The notes beneath the pieces were generated by a model that saw nothing but the letters and a program-made list of their open reading frames with translations, ran no database searches and was not told the DNA's origin. A stretch of 64,000 nt of DNA from Lumbricus terrestris. Taxonomy: Eukaryota; Annelida; Clitellata; Crassiclitellata; Lumbricidae. The position numbers and the translations under genes are program-made. Of this stretch, positions 1 to 12,800 are shown one piece after another. The stretch lies in NCBI GenBank assembly GCA_949752735.1, contig OX457036.1, positions 81,449,005 to 81,513,004 of the forward strand. The letters are read 5' to 3'. How positions within the stretch are numbered: the stretch's first letter is position 1; each line of letters begins with the position of its first letter.

Positions 1-525
1 CGACTATGCTGTATGTGGTGCAATGCTTGAGACTTACAACAAACTTCCCACAAAGCCAAAGAACATTTCTGAACTGAAAACTACGCTGCAAATCATCTGG
101 AATGACTTGCCACTTGACACCATTCAGAAGTCTGTTCTGGGCTTTCGAAAACGTCTGCAAGCTTGCGTAAAAGCAAACGGTGGTCACTTCGAACATGCAT
201 TGCACAAAACTTAACAGTTTTGCCTAATCTTGTCAATAACAATAAGTATAACCTTGCGCTTTGTTATATTTCTGTTTGCGTCGCTACTTTGTTAGGCTAC
301 TTATTGCTGTTATTGCTGTCACTAAATGCCTGTTGAAACGAAAATAACATTGTTTCACTTCAGGGTTGCACCATTTTGGTGTTCATGAATCGAATTTCAT
401 TAGATTTAGCCAAGTTGTAGATAAATATGTGTCAAATAGACTGGCGAAGTTTTATAACAAAATATTTAGCGGTTTTTGAGAAATCGCGATTTTTGTAATG
501 GGGTATTTTTTTTGGCCGCACCCTG
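1..525 (+). mobile_element. Tc1/mariner-type transposon, 3' end
   Basis: This is the right-hand end of a DNA transposon whose left part lies outside the window. It carries the transposase C-terminus (nt 2-214), then about 310 bp of untranslated sequence. It ends in a terminal motif reading CAGGGTGCGGCC on the opposite strand, followed by TA at 526-527, the usual Tc1/mariner target dinucleotide. The left terminus cannot be seen, so the TIR pairing is inferred from the terminal motif and the TA. Confidence 0.6.
2..214 (+). pseudogene. Transposase C-terminal fragment (Tc1/mariner, DDE_3-like)
   Basis: The frame is open from the window edge (Asp-Tyr-Ala-Val) to a TAA at 212-214, giving 70 residues. 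It contains the tail typical of IS630/Tc1-type transposases: a helix ending IWNDLP, then FRKRLQACVKANGGHFEHAL. The catalytic DDE core would lie upstream of the window, so I cannot tell whether the whole gene is intact. Its position just inside a mariner-like terminus supports the call. The family assignment rests on the C-terminal pattern only. Confidence 0.6.
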
Positions 526-545
526 TATACACACGCGCTCAGAAG

Positions 546-547
<2 letters not shown>

Positions 548-609
<62 letters not shown>
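548..609. repeat. (CTG)n-(GAT)n compound microsatellite
   Basis: About 14 CTG units pass directly into GAT units. Open frames across it are poly-Ala/Ser translations of the repeat and are not genes. Confidence 0.9.
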
Positions 610-1419
<810 letters not shown>

Positions 1420-2904
1420 ATATCCCTATGCACAGTTCCCGTAGGAGTCCGATGCCACTCTCTGTCTGAATCTGTCTCGCGTCATGTTACCCAGCTTCTC
1501 ACCGGTCCGGTCAGCAGGTCTGCTCCATACCATTAACATCTTGGAGCACCTATACCACCTTGTCTGATTGAAGAGAATATTGGGAGAGAGGCATGAAGGA
1601 CAACCTGGGTCAATGCCCGAATGTGTCACATGCTCTCTCATCCAACTCTCTCCACCGGTCTGTCCTGACCATCCTGTGCATGTCTGCTCCACATCATGAC
1701 ACCTTGGAGCATCTGGGTCGCTATGTCACTTGTGTAGTGGTTTTTGCGGATTTCAATCGTCTTGGTCTTTTACTGCCAGTGTATCGCCACCCATCTGGCA
1801 AACCTTCCTCACTTTGTCCGGGCTTAGGACTGGCGCAGGGACGTTGTTGGTTCCCTGTGGCGGAGGATGGATGCAGTTTAACGTCGTGCCCAGGACGAAT
1901 GATAGGCCTACATTATGCTATTATTTTATTGTATAATTAGGCCAATGCGTGCAAGCTGTGTTACAGTCAGTGTCTCAGATGTTTTAAAGCGATATCCACC
2001 GGTGCATGGTTCACGTTTTAGAACTCTGGATGTTCAATCCAACGATTTGGGTTCAAATCTTTGCAGAAGAACACACCTGTATAATAAATTATGGAGAGTT
2101 ATATTATGTGCACTTAAAAGGTATTAGTTTATTAAGCGTCTTGATAGATTCATTCATTCATACAAACATACATGCATACAAACAAGTTGGGTTTTGCGGG
2201 GCAGCAGGAGCGAAACAGACTGCCGTCCGTGATGGCCCGTCTACAAATAGTAGGCCTACCGGTAAGACATCGCCACATTCCAGAGGATAAACCAACATTC
2301 GAACAGATGTGTGAAAAGGTAAATAACGCAACTTTATTATTAGGCCAAAATAATTGGTATAAATATATACATTAATCTACCACAGTTATTTTTCCCTTAT
2401 AACTTTGGTTTAATAAGAAATCCAGACAAATTAAAGGTATTGAAATCTTTTCAAATTTAAATTGTAAACATTAGTCCACATTATAAGTTCATGCTGATCG
2501 ACATAGCGCAATTAAAATCTAATCAGAAGCAAAAACCACAGCTATATACTAAATTATATATTGTACATTTGTACTTAAAATTGTTACTTGTAAATATTAA
2601 TTATAGGCCCAAGAATTTTATATCAAAATAACTCTTACAAATTTAATTTCTTGCAAGCATCTACAACATGTATTTTCTCAAAATGGTGGCTTAAACAATA
2701 ACATAAAGACCCTGTAGCTAGCTGAATCCTTGAGAGTATAGATATGGTAAAAACGTATGGAATATCAGAAAAAATTAAATTAAGGAAAATAATAATGGAC
2801 AGCAAATAATTAAATAAAGTTACATAGAAATATAAAAAACGATAAAAAAAATCGATGCGAAAAATAAAAAACGAAAAAACCGAATAAACCCACCATTTCC
2901 AGTT
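1420..2904. other. Intergenic; one weak exon-like stretch
   Basis: There is an imperfect duplication around 1,510-1,565 and 1,660-1,720 (shared words GTCTGCTCCA and CTTGGAGCA). A stretch at about 2,190-2,319 is open, less AT-rich than its surroundings and ends in a donor-like AAAAG/GTAAAT. I do not recognise the peptide and find no partner exon. The remainder is AT-rich without recognisable features. Confidence 0.35.
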
Positions 2905-2968
2905 ATTCATTCATTCATTCATTCATTCATTCATTCATTCATTCATTCATTCATTCATTCATTCATTC
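2905..2968. repeat. (ATTC)n microsatellite, tail of the adjacent LINE
   Basis: About 16 ATTC units directly abut the 3' end of a minus-strand LINE fragment, so this is that element's tetranucleotide 3' tail. Confidence 0.85.
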
Positions 2969-3330
2969 AAGTATTTATATAGCGCCTCTTCAAGGAAACT
3001 ACTCAGAGGCGCTCCCGACTCCAGTACGGACAAACAGAACAGTTTTAAGTGCTTACAGAATGTGTCAGAGAGTGATCTAGGGACAGGCGCAGTTCAAGTG
3101 GGAGGGCATTTCATACCACTGGGCCAACCACAGAAAAAGCACGACTCTGCATGATGGAGGTACCAGCAAATGGGACAAAAAGTACTTCCCTATCAGCCGT
3201 GCGTAGGAGCCGACCAGTCCGAGCACTTAACACAGGTCGACCAGTAATACCAGTAGAGAGTCCTCAACTCAACGTCTCTTTCGCTGACGTCAGTTTTCCT
3301 CCGTCACGGCATTCGTTTCCAGGTTGCGCA
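2969..3330 (-). mobile_element. LINE 3' end (CR1/L2-like), 5'-truncated
   Basis: On the minus strand a degraded C-terminal reading frame shows the LINE tail pattern (FSVVGP, WNALPLELR, then STLK). A 3' UTR of about 40 bp follows, in which GGAGCGCCTCTGAGTAG and GAAGAGGCGCTATATAAATA can be read, and then the (GAAT)n tail. Frameshifts interrupt the coding part. The same 3' UTR motif recurs on SINEs and solitary tails elsewhere in the window, which identifies the mobilising LINE family. The 5' boundary is approximate. Confidence 0.65.
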
Positions 3331-3475
3331 CATGGTTGATATGACAAGCGTCCTTTGGTTGGTACGGTAACCTTGAAATCACTTCACTGCGTTTGTCTGC
3401 AGGCCTTGATTTTTGTGAATCTCATGTTTTATATTGTCACACTATCTAAACTCGCCTATTAGATTGCCGGTTCAG

Positions 3476-3660
3476 ACGACGTTCCAACCTTAGTAGCCAC
3501 CCCTCTGATCCTACAGCAACTCGACCCGGACCACCATGGACTTACGGACAACCCTTCGGACTCAACGCAGCTCTCGTGAATAAGCTGGTGCCCCGCGCTT
3601 CGCTTTCGAGTGGCGCTTTAGAAATTAGGAGATAACGATTACGATTCTTACTTAGAATTA
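3476..3660 (+). mobile_element. LINE 3' UTR fragment, GATTAC-tailed family
   Basis: This is a plus-strand copy of the 3' end of the LINE at 38,879-40,700. Shared words are CTCGACCCGGACCACCATGG, TTACGGACAACCCTT, CGTGAATAAGC and GGCGCTTTAGAAATTAGGAGA, followed by a short GATTAC-like tail. Only the non-coding end is present. Confidence 0.75.
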
Positions 3661-3799
3661 ATAATTGTGAATACATAGCAATTGCTTAATTTGATAAGCG
3701 TTTTAACCTAACCGCTACATTGTGCACTGAATTCGCGTTGTGACGTCCTCTCTTTGTTTTGCAATTTTGCAATTTTTGCAGCGCACTAACCTCGCTGCC

Positions 3800-3915
3800 G
3801 GTGACACGAAAAGGAGTATCCCCCCTGAAAGCAATCCGGGGGATAATTCATCACTCCGGATGGAATTAACCGGTCTAGACTATCCGGGGGGATGAACCAG
3901 TCTATCCCATTTTTT
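3800..3915. repeat. G-rich dispersed repeat, copy 1
   Basis: The segment contains [17 protein letters not shown] words and aligns by eye with 63,885-64,000 (GCCGGT, CCCCCT-AAAGC-ATCCGGGG, TATCCGG-GGGAT, TCTRTCCC). I cannot classify it. Confidence 0.5.
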
Positions 3916-4170
3916 GAAAAATGCGCATAATTGAAACATTTGCGCTCCAATCAAAATTTGAAGTGACTCTAATTTTTTAAGTGTCCTAAGCAATGCTCAG
4001 ATAAAGGCAACTCGAATTTATTTAGTGACTCAGAGTGTTTTTTAAGTGTTTTAAAAGTTTTAATTGCTCTCAAACCAAAGCTAAAAAATTATCTATTAGT
4101 CATCTGGCCACCTGGTGCCGTCAGCTCTTATCTATTAGTAGGCCTAGTAATAAACATACCTGTTAGTGTC

Positions 4171-5331
4171 TGTAGCGTATTAAATCGCTATTATCTATCA
4201 AACTAACTTATCTAGTATTAAGTGTTAATTATAAGTAGGAGTTAAGCTAGATAATTTAGTTGGCGTATCTAGATTAATAATTTGGCGTCTAGTGGATTAG
4301 TAGCCTAACTAAGAAACCACGAATCTTGCGTATATGAGCGAGGCAGTCATGGTGACGTCAAGCGGTTACTACGGACGCTACGTAAGCGAAAACATTTGCA
4401 TCGACGCGCAACCAATTAAAAGCATCGAAATGAGCGTAACGGTCGGAATTGAATGGAAACAGCCACGTCATTGAAATTCGACATAAACGGTTGATTCCTT
4501 GCATGAACATTGAGAAAGATGGTTGCTCAGTTGCGGCTGGCAATTCATTTGAAGTTTATTCAATGGTGAGGATGAGGATTATGCTCGTATCTGGTTGTAA
4601 AACAGTACGAGGCATTCGTGTGAGAGTAGAGGCGATTTAGAAGTTCAAAGTTGCGAACTCTAACGTCCGTGAAGTCTACATTGTGATTGGGACGGTTGGT
4701 GAGACGATATTTCGTGTGAGAGAAACGATTTTGGGCTCGTTGTCTCTGGTTGACATTTCAAGGTCATTTTCAATTGGGAAGGAAATTCTCATTGATTGGA
4801 GTATGATAATTTGATGCTACGGATGTATTGAATATTGTCTCGTCTGGTATTCGATCTGGATTCCACCGCTTGGCAGTATCTCATCATCCTCTTCAAATAT
4901 AGCACTGGGTTGCTTATCTTCATACAGTGAATCTACAGAGAATCTGCAGAACTATTTCTTCAAATATAGCACCGGGTTGCTTATCTTCATACAGAGAATC
5001 TGCAGAACTATTTCTTCAAATATAGCACCGGGTTGCTTATCTTCATACAGTGAATCTACAGAGAATCTGCAGAACTATTTCAAGGCCGTTCTACACTACA
5101 GAAACGATATCGATCATATATCAACTGTGGAGCACAGATAAGCAATAAGATAATTATAATTAGTGATACGCCAAATAAGTAAATAGGAACACTGCGTAAT
5201 TGTATTGTTTATTTAACAGTTTTCAATTATATTATACATTTATAAAGAATTGGTTTTCTCTTTGAACAGATCATTTAAATGCAGTACATTTTCAATATCT
5301 GCTAAAATAAGCTTAAAACGTGAACGTTACA
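4171..5331 (+). repeat. 5' LTR of the Gmr1-like element
   Basis: 1,161 bp, starting TGTAGCG and ending GTTACA. It contains three tandem copies of a roughly 60-70 bp unit at about 4,893-5,082 (words ATAGCACYGGGTTGCTTATC and GAGAATCTGCAGAACTATTT) and one TGACGTCA site near 4,351. It matches the 3' LTR throughout, apart from a 4-bp insertion near 4,303 and a few substitutions. Confidence 0.93.
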
Positions 5332-5333
5332 GA

Positions 5334-5351
5334 TGGGTGGCTTGCGTCGGG
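5334..5351 (+). promoter_or_regulatory. Putative tRNA primer binding site
   Basis: Two bases after the LTR comes TGGGTGGCTTGCGTCGGG, which begins TGG as expected for the complement of a CCA-ending tRNA. Its reverse complement contains a T-arm-like CCCGAC. The primer tRNA is not identified. Confidence 0.4.
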
Positions 5352-5672
5352 ATAAAATTGACAATATTATTGTTGATTAGATTGAACTTTACTGACATTT
5401 ATATTGAAGAGACAAAGCTAATTAAAATGATGATCTATTTGGAAATTGTTAAGCACAGCGCAACGCCAGCGTCGCGCGTGTATAGATTTAAGCATTAGAG
5501 TCGGTGCGATAATCTTATTGCGTAACATACACCAGAGATTGTATCACGTTAAGAGGGAGCACTAGTGCGACGCTTAATAATTTTAATAATTATTATAAGC
5601 GAGTGTGAAATTGTATAGCGCATAGTTGAGCGTTAAATTTATTACTACTTGACCAAAAGTGAGTAAGTAAGA

Positions 5673-7616
5673 ATGTCAATCACAGACTGGCAACAGTGGA
5701 TTGATATGGGACGTTCATTCTCATTGGATGGTGAAGAGCTGAAGGCATTCGTCAGAGACAGACAGAACGAATTTAGACAGCAGAGGGCGGATGAACGAGA
5801 AGAGAAAAAGGAAAATGAGCTACGTGCAGCTGCAGAAGCTAAAATTCTTAGAGAGGCAGAATCAGCGCGTGAAGCGGCTAAGTGAGCTGATGCCAAAGCA
5901 GCCAGAGAGAATGAATTGGAGCTAGCGCGAGAGGCGACTAGATTAGCTGAAGCTAAGGCTAATAGAGAGGCAGAGTCAGCAGTTAGAGAAAAAGAAATAG
6001 AAATGGCGAGGATGGCTGACGCGAGACTTATACGTGAAGCAGAGATGAACGAGGTGAGGCTTGCAAGAGAAGCGAATGAAGCTTTAGAGCATAAGAGACT
6101 CGAGACTCAAATGAGATTGAGAGAGATAGAATCGAGAGATGGACGAAACAGGGATGATGGAGATTCTTATATGACGATGGGTGACAACCACCAAGGAAAC
6201 CAAAGTCATAAGGGAATGAAGAATATTAAATTCCCGATATTTAACGAGGCAAAGGACTGTCTCGATGCGTATCTTCTTAGATTTGAGCGGACGTGTACGA
6301 CATACGAGATACCAAGAGATGTATGGTCACTGATGCTAGCGCGACATCTGGAGTCGAAAGCTTTAGAAGTGCACCAGCGTTTGTCGGCTGAAGAAACACA
6401 AGACTACGATTGTTTAAAGAAGCATCTCCTGAAAAGATTCCAGTTAACAGAAGGAGGGTATCGTAACAAGTTTAAGACTAGCAAGATGGAACAAGGAGAG
6501 ACTCCTTCAAATTTCATTTACAGATTGCAACGATATTTGCAGCAATGGTTGCTTCAAGCAGGATTTGAGCAGACCTACGAAGGAATCGAGGATCTACTGC
6601 TAAAGGATCAATTTTTCCTCACTTGTAGTAATGAGTTGAGGATGTTCATTAAAGAGAAAGGAAAAATGAGCTTAAAGGACACATTGACGTGTGCAGAATC
6701 TTACATCGAAGCTCATGGGTACAGATATGCCGAGAATTCTGTGAAACCTCAAGGGAGATTCAATAATGACAGAGGTAATGGAAGGTCATTTGAAGAGAAA
6801 TCTAGAGAGAAATTCCAAGGAAATGTAAACAGAGGAAGAGTTGAAACGCGACAGAACAAAGAGACAAATCACAGTGGAAATGTGAATAGAGGATTTAGTA
6901 GAGATAGAGAGCAGGCAGCAGAACACAAGATAACTTGTTTTGCGTGCGGTAAGGTAGGTCATAAAGCATATGATTGTGTGAACAAAACTAAAGGGTTTGT
7001 TAAACACACAGCTGCAGCAGTACAGATTTACGAGAATAGGGCGTACAGGGCTGTACAGACGAATGAAAATACGAAATCGAATGAAATTGACAGAACAGTA
7101 GAACGCCAGGATAGGAAAGGTAAAGGAGAAGTACCGAAACACATGGCAGCAAGTACGGTAGTTACAGAACGGAAAGATGGTTGCATTGACATTGAAAGTA
7201 TAGACGAATGTCAAGCGAAGGTCAATGGAGTAGACGCCAATTGTCTTTACGATTCTGGAGCGAGTACATGTATTGTGAGGAGATCGCTGATCAGAGATAG
7301 TGATTTGACTGGGAAGGAAACGCACTGCATCCTAGTTGATGGGAGCTTAAGGTGTTTTCCTACAGCCCATGTAAACATTGAGAGCGAGTATTTTACTGGT
7401 GAAGTTGAGGCAATGGTTATGGACGAACCAGTAAAGCCGATAATTATTGGACGCGTGAGAGGGTTAAAATATACAGTAACGAATGAGAACACGGATGAAA
7501 ATATGATTAATTGTGACAAAGGAGAGAAAGTGGATGAGACGATTGTGAGTGAGAAACAAGAAAAAGTTGGGTATAAAGGTATACTCAAGAGAGTTGTGAA
7601 TGCTAATTCACGTTAG
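5673..7616 (+). pseudogene. gag: Gag-protease of the Gmr1-like element, broken by a stop
   Basis: Residues 1-150 are a highly charged, Ala/Glu/Arg-rich coiled coil. A capsid-like region follows (KFPIFNEAKDCLDAYLLRFE onwards), then a CCHC zinc knuckle (CFACGKVGHKAYDC, from nt 6,936) and an aspartic protease motif (LYDSGAST, near 7,245). An in-frame TGA at 5,883-5,885 cuts the coiled coil between two open stretches of the same frame. The flanking repeat pattern suggests it replaced an Arg codon (CGA to TGA). The frame ends at TAG 7,614-7,616, and the integrase frame continues in phase directly after it. Gag would assemble the particle and protease would process it. Confidence 0.85.
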
Positions 7617-7655
7617 CAAGATGCCAAGAAGACAGTAAGATTCGAGAGTGATGAG

Positions 7656-8619
7656 ATGAGCACGGAGTATGATGACGTAATAGAGAAAGTTGTAAGTGAT
7701 GACGTCATGAACAGTGACGCACATCAAACGACAGCAGCGATAGAAACGAGAGCTGAGTCGAAGAAAGTGGTGAAATATAAACCGCTCAGGGTCACCGAAA
7801 TGCCCGACCTTAATATAACCACAAAAGAAATAAAAGAATTACAGAAGACAGATGAGACATTGAAGAGTTGCTGGGATAAAGCATCTGAATGGAATGGCGA
7901 TGAGAAGAGTACAGAAAAAGTTCTGTACGTAAAGAAAGATGGATTGTTGTACCGGAGATGGAAGGAAGTATTGAAAGATGAAGCGAAGTGGCAGTTGATG
8001 GTTCCGAAACAGTTGAGAAACAAAGTTCTAGCTGTAGCACATAACTCGCTACTGTCAGCTCATCTAGGCATGAAGAAGACTCACGATAAAATTGTGAATG
8101 AATTTTATTGGCCAGGGATAAATCAAGAAGTTCGGCGATACATATTAAGTTGTGATGTATGCCAGAAAGCAGTAGATAAGAAAGTGAATTACAAGGCACC
8201 GATGGGACATCTTCCAGTGCTGGATGTGCCGTTCAAACATGTCTGTGTAGACATCATAGGAGCCATAGAGCCAATGTCTATGAGAGGATATCGTTATGTA
8301 TTAACGATTATCGACTTAAGCACCAGATATCCTGAAGCGATACCATTGAAAGGTATAAGTACCGAGGAAGTGGCGGAAGCCTTGTTTAACTTTTACTGTC
8401 GGATGGGCGTACCACAAAGAATTCATACAGATAGAGGAAGCCAGTTTACGTCAGAACTAATGGCAGAAGTAAACAAAATGTTATTAATCAAGCATACGAT
8501 GACAAGTCCATACCACGCGATGGGAAATGGTTGTGTAGAACGTCTTAATGGAACGATTAAGACAACACTGAGAAAATTGATAGGAGAACAAGTAAAAGAG
8601 TGGGACAGGTACTTGGCAC
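7656..8619 (+). pseudogene. pol: Integrase N-terminal and core domains, interrupted
   Basis: This follows the gag-protease frame in phase after one TAG codon. It carries the HHCC zinc domain (HNSLLSAHLGMKKTHDK ... CDVC) and the DDE catalytic core: VDIIG (about 8,247), HTDRGSQF (about 8,424) and VERLNG (about 8,535). The frame is cut at 8,619/8,620 by the nested gypsy element. The continuation at 13,587 is in phase once one GCAC duplication copy is discounted, so the insertion was clean. Lying upstream of RT is the diagnostic Gmr1-like feature. The first Met is a convenience start; a Gag-Pol fusion is the more likely expression mode. Confidence 0.88.
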
Positions 8620-9451
8620 TGTAAACTTTTGCCCCCTTGATGTCGTCGCTATCTCATCGAAGGGGGACGCCGAGGGAGCAATGGATGGATGATTATGAAG
8701 AGGCGTTGTAGCTTGATAACCTAGAGAGTCAGAGTTCGGAATAGGTCGCAAAACGGAATGGTTCATTGAATAGGAGTCGTATATTTCAGAGTTAGCGGTT
8801 ATTCTACCAGGACGCCGCTCGAGTGGAATAAAGGACATATCGTCGCCGGTTCTCTGTCCGAGAACGCCCGCCGCCAGGGGTCGGGCTGGGTCCGACTGCT
8901 CCCTGCCGTAGTCTGCTTCTAATTGGTCTGACGCCACGCTAGCGTGCCACAACTGCATGAGTCCTACTCGGGCATCCGCTCGGGCCTCGTCGTCCGCCGC
9001 GGTTGTAATTATAGTTTCCCTCTGATCTCGTGTGAATGCGTCTTCTGCTCGATCGCAGGCGGAGTTATTAATGTTCGAGTACACGTGGGCAGTATTAAGG
9101 GTTGAATCATGGGAGGAATGTTTTTGTTGGGTTGCCATTTTATCTTGCATCAGTTCACCAACAAACAACACACGAAGGTTTGCAAACTTAATCACCACTC
9201 GCAGTGTATTAGCATTAATGTAAAATCGCAAACAAACTGTCCGATTCAACTAAAATTACTAAAACCGGCCATATGACAACGTGTCAGCCATTACAGAACG
9301 CAACCAGAAAAAGGAAAGATCTTAATCTTAAAGCGTTAACTATCAGTCGGTCGCTATGGGTAATTAATTGGCGCCCGCTAAATCTCGGCGGTTTCCACTA
9401 TACCGTTTGGCCGTATCACGTGGCACGTGAGCTAAGGGCTGGTCCTTTACA
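8620..9451 (-). repeat. 3' LTR of the nested gypsy element
   Basis: 832 bp and nearly identical to 12,751-13,582. It carries the same N-terminal reading frame as the other LTR (from Met at 9,249), which here runs out into the host element at 8,557. Confidence 0.92.
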
Positions 9452-9463
9452 CTCTCCCCCACC
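9452..9463 (-). promoter_or_regulatory. Polypurine tract of the nested gypsy element
   Basis: On the minus strand GGTGGGGGAGAG lies directly before the 3' LTR, the expected plus-strand primer site. It confirms the orientation. Confidence 0.75.
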
Positions 9464-9879
9464 TACTCAAGTGGTGAAACCACGGGGAAACCAACAAACG
9501 GTACTGGACCATTCAAACAACGGTCAACCCCTCTACAAATTTCCATACCTCGGGCCTATATCAAAATACAGCATCCGGCAAATGTAAATTTGGACTACAG
9601 GGTCACCGACTGTTCCTACCCATGCACCCAATGTTATAACGCAACTGCAACAAAGCGCTCCAACAGAATGCAGAAACAAACTAACACGAAACAGTAGAAT
9701 CATCCTTAGCACAGCTACATGATTAATTATCGCACGACTAGGGTCGTCTGTTTCATCTGCACAGTCTTTTAATCAGAAGTTCGGGTTCGGGCAACACAAA
9801 CACTTATCTAAGTGATTGACATCACCAACACGGTTTCACAACGGTGAATAATACGTTTTTCACAACGGTGAATAACTGG

Positions 9880-12800
9880 TCAGGGCGTGGCTTGTAAACG
9901 AAACCGAACAGGAAGAACATGGGGACTGGTCGGTCTGGGGACAGAGTTCAGTTCCTCGTCTCGGACAAGTTCGTCAAGTCCCAAAGGTTCGTTTCGATCA
10001 GTAACATCGTTCGAGATCGGCATATCCCAGTCCTTCGGATAGTCTCTCCTAAAGTTGTTCAGTCCGTCCACTTTGCACGGTCCTTCGCAGAACTTGGTCC
10101 ACTTGGTCTTGATACCGGCGTGTCGACGGGGACAGCCGTACCATATCCATTGGCCAGGTCCGAATGCGGCTGGGCGCACTCGACCATCGTATCGCACAGT
10201 CCGATGCTGCACGAACTGCTGAAAGTGAGTTCGCACCAGACGATAGGCGCCCTGCATCCGGTGCAGGCGTTGATCCACCAACTCGTCCATTGTTTGGTCG
10301 CAGAGTTCTGTCGCCGAACCATCGCCAGAGACTAGGCCGATGGGCGCGATAACGTCTCGTCCCACGAACAGGCGGTCGGGGCTGAATCTCGTACCCGAAC
10401 GCTCGGTAGCGCGGTACGTAGCCATCACTCCAGGTAAGAGGATGCTGAAGTCGTCTGGACGGAACTCTTCCGGTCGAAGAGGAATTCGCGTAGTCTGCAC
10501 CATCTCCACGTGGTGCGGTCGACGTGAGAGTTCGTCAGCGGAGGGTCGCGCGGAGTCGGGTTGGGGCTGATTCTCGCAATCGCACTCCTCAATGACGGTG
10601 AGACACGGGGCTCGCAGTTGAGAGGGCACCGTCTGAGTCGGCCGATCGTTAACTTCTAGCGGAACGTCGTCAAACACGTTCTGCCGAGGAGAGGACAGCA
10701 GGATGTCTGGGTCACCAGACACATCGACTTCTGCGGTTCGAGCGGGCAGCGACGCACTGGTTACAAGAATGTCAGATTCGAGCACTTGTGTCGGTACAGG
10801 ACAGGGTCGAAGGTCGTCCTTCTTGGTGGGAAGAACGGCAAACACCTCCCCATACGCTTCGCTCGTAGGTGGCGCAACAGTTCTTGCCAACGATATTTTC
10901 CGACATCGCGCAGTTCCAGCTCCACGAGACAGTGCGTAGTCTCGTCCCTGCAGTTGAATTGACCGTTCGCGGAAATTCCAACTCGCGTTCTGTTGTTCCA
11001 GCCAATTGAGTCCCAGAATCATCTCGCTCAGCTGCTCGGTGACGAGGCACGGAATCTGGAAGATCTGCCCTGCGATTTCACCTTGCACCATAATCTCACC
11101 CAGCACACGAATGCTGGTGCCATTGGCCGCGTTCAGGAGCTGTCGCGATTCTCGCATGTCTTGAAGGCGTACTAACGAAGCAGGAATTAACGACATCTCG
11201 CTTCCTGTGTCAATCAGAGCGAGGATCTTGCGCCCATTTATCCGAAGTGGCAAGTACGCGTTAGTACTTCCTTGGATATATCTTGCGTTAGCTATCCTTT
11301 CTCCTTCTCCTTGACCTTGTACGTCTGTCCTTGCTTGTGGACAGTCTTTCCGGAAATGTCCTGGCTGCAAGCAGAGAAAGCACCGACCACCACTTCGTCG
11401 ATTCCTTCGACCTTGCGTCTCTAAATTGTTTCTCGTTCCTCCCTCCGATCTCTGTCGATTTTCCATCGGCACATATCGAGGTTCTACCGAGTGTCTTTTT
11501 CTTCCGTCAGATGCTTGCAACGTTGGCCCACACCACCACTGTTCCATCTGCAGTTGACGCTGTTCCATGTTAGCCATTTGCTCCGACAATCTACGAAGCA
11601 ATTCTTCGCTAGAACTGTCATCTGTTCGGATCGCTTGGATTCGTCCCGATCTACGCTCATGGTCTCCAGTTCTACCTCGAGTTGCTCGATTCGCCTCTAG
11701 TCGAATAGCACATCTGCACGCTGCTTCGAGGTTAGTCGGTTCGCGGTCTCTCACGCATAGGGCAAGCTCGGAGTCGTCTATTGCGTCGAGGAATGCATCG
11801 ATGGCGACCATCTCACTCATCTCCGTGGGCGGACCAGCATAGGCCAGCACCATCAGGCGTCGGATGTCTTGCGCTAATTCTTGCAAGGACTCTTCTTTTC
11901 TCTGTTTTCGCGCACGAAGTTGCGTACGATATAATGTTGTCTGGTCCGAACATCCATATCTGCTCCTAAGTCGCTTTATCAGATCGCTCGAGGATGACAG
12001 ACCTGAGGCGTGAAATTCCCACAACAGATGCGCTGCTGGTCCTACCATGGCACACATCAATTGGTTCACCTTTTCGTCCTCGTCCCATCCATTCTGTCTC
12101 GAACAGATCTCAAACTTGACTAGAAACGCTTCCAGAGGCGTTTGACCATCAAATTTCTCTAGTTTCAGCCACTGCTTGTGTCTGTCTCTTGGTTGCTTCT
12201 TCGTTTCATCCTCCGTACATGATTTCGGTTCGATGGTCGGCTTATATCTCAACCCATCGCCTTCAACTAAAATCACTGGACGAGTTTCTAACGGACTGGT
12301 CACCAAGGGACGACTTAACGTTTGTCCGACTTCCGTGCACAGCCCAGGACCATTGCTTACACTTTTTCCACTCTGCTCGCAAATCTCACTGAGATGCCTA
12401 CACAGTTCTTGTAGTGGTGCTAAAAGGTCTTGCAATTGTCCAGTCTGGGTCGTCGTCGTGTTCTTCTTTAGTCGTGAAGAATTAATGCTAGTTCCATCAA
12501 CTTCTTCCATTCCCCTTGCGTACTCTTGTTGACATATACTCCTTTTCTTCACTTCACTGCCTCTTAATATCTCGCCTCTCCTTTCATCTTTCCGTTTCTC
12601 TATTTCGTCTCTGGTCTCATTATCAACTCTCGAACACTTTTCATTCTCTTCATCATCTTTTAAGCGCAATCTCCAACTTCTGAAATCACTTGTAAGTTTG
12701 GGCTGTCCTGTTTCATCCATTTCAACACACCCCACACTTCTGGAATCACTTGTAAACTTTTGCCCCCTTGATGTCGTCGCTATCTCATCGAAGGGGGACG

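Noticed and set aside
2172..2375. Candidate exon with donor-like GTAAAT
   Set aside because: No recognisable protein family, no acceptor of quality and no partner exons.
8557..9249. Minus-strand frame of 230 codons as a separate gene
   Set aside because: It is the 3' LTR copy of the gag N-terminus running into the host element.
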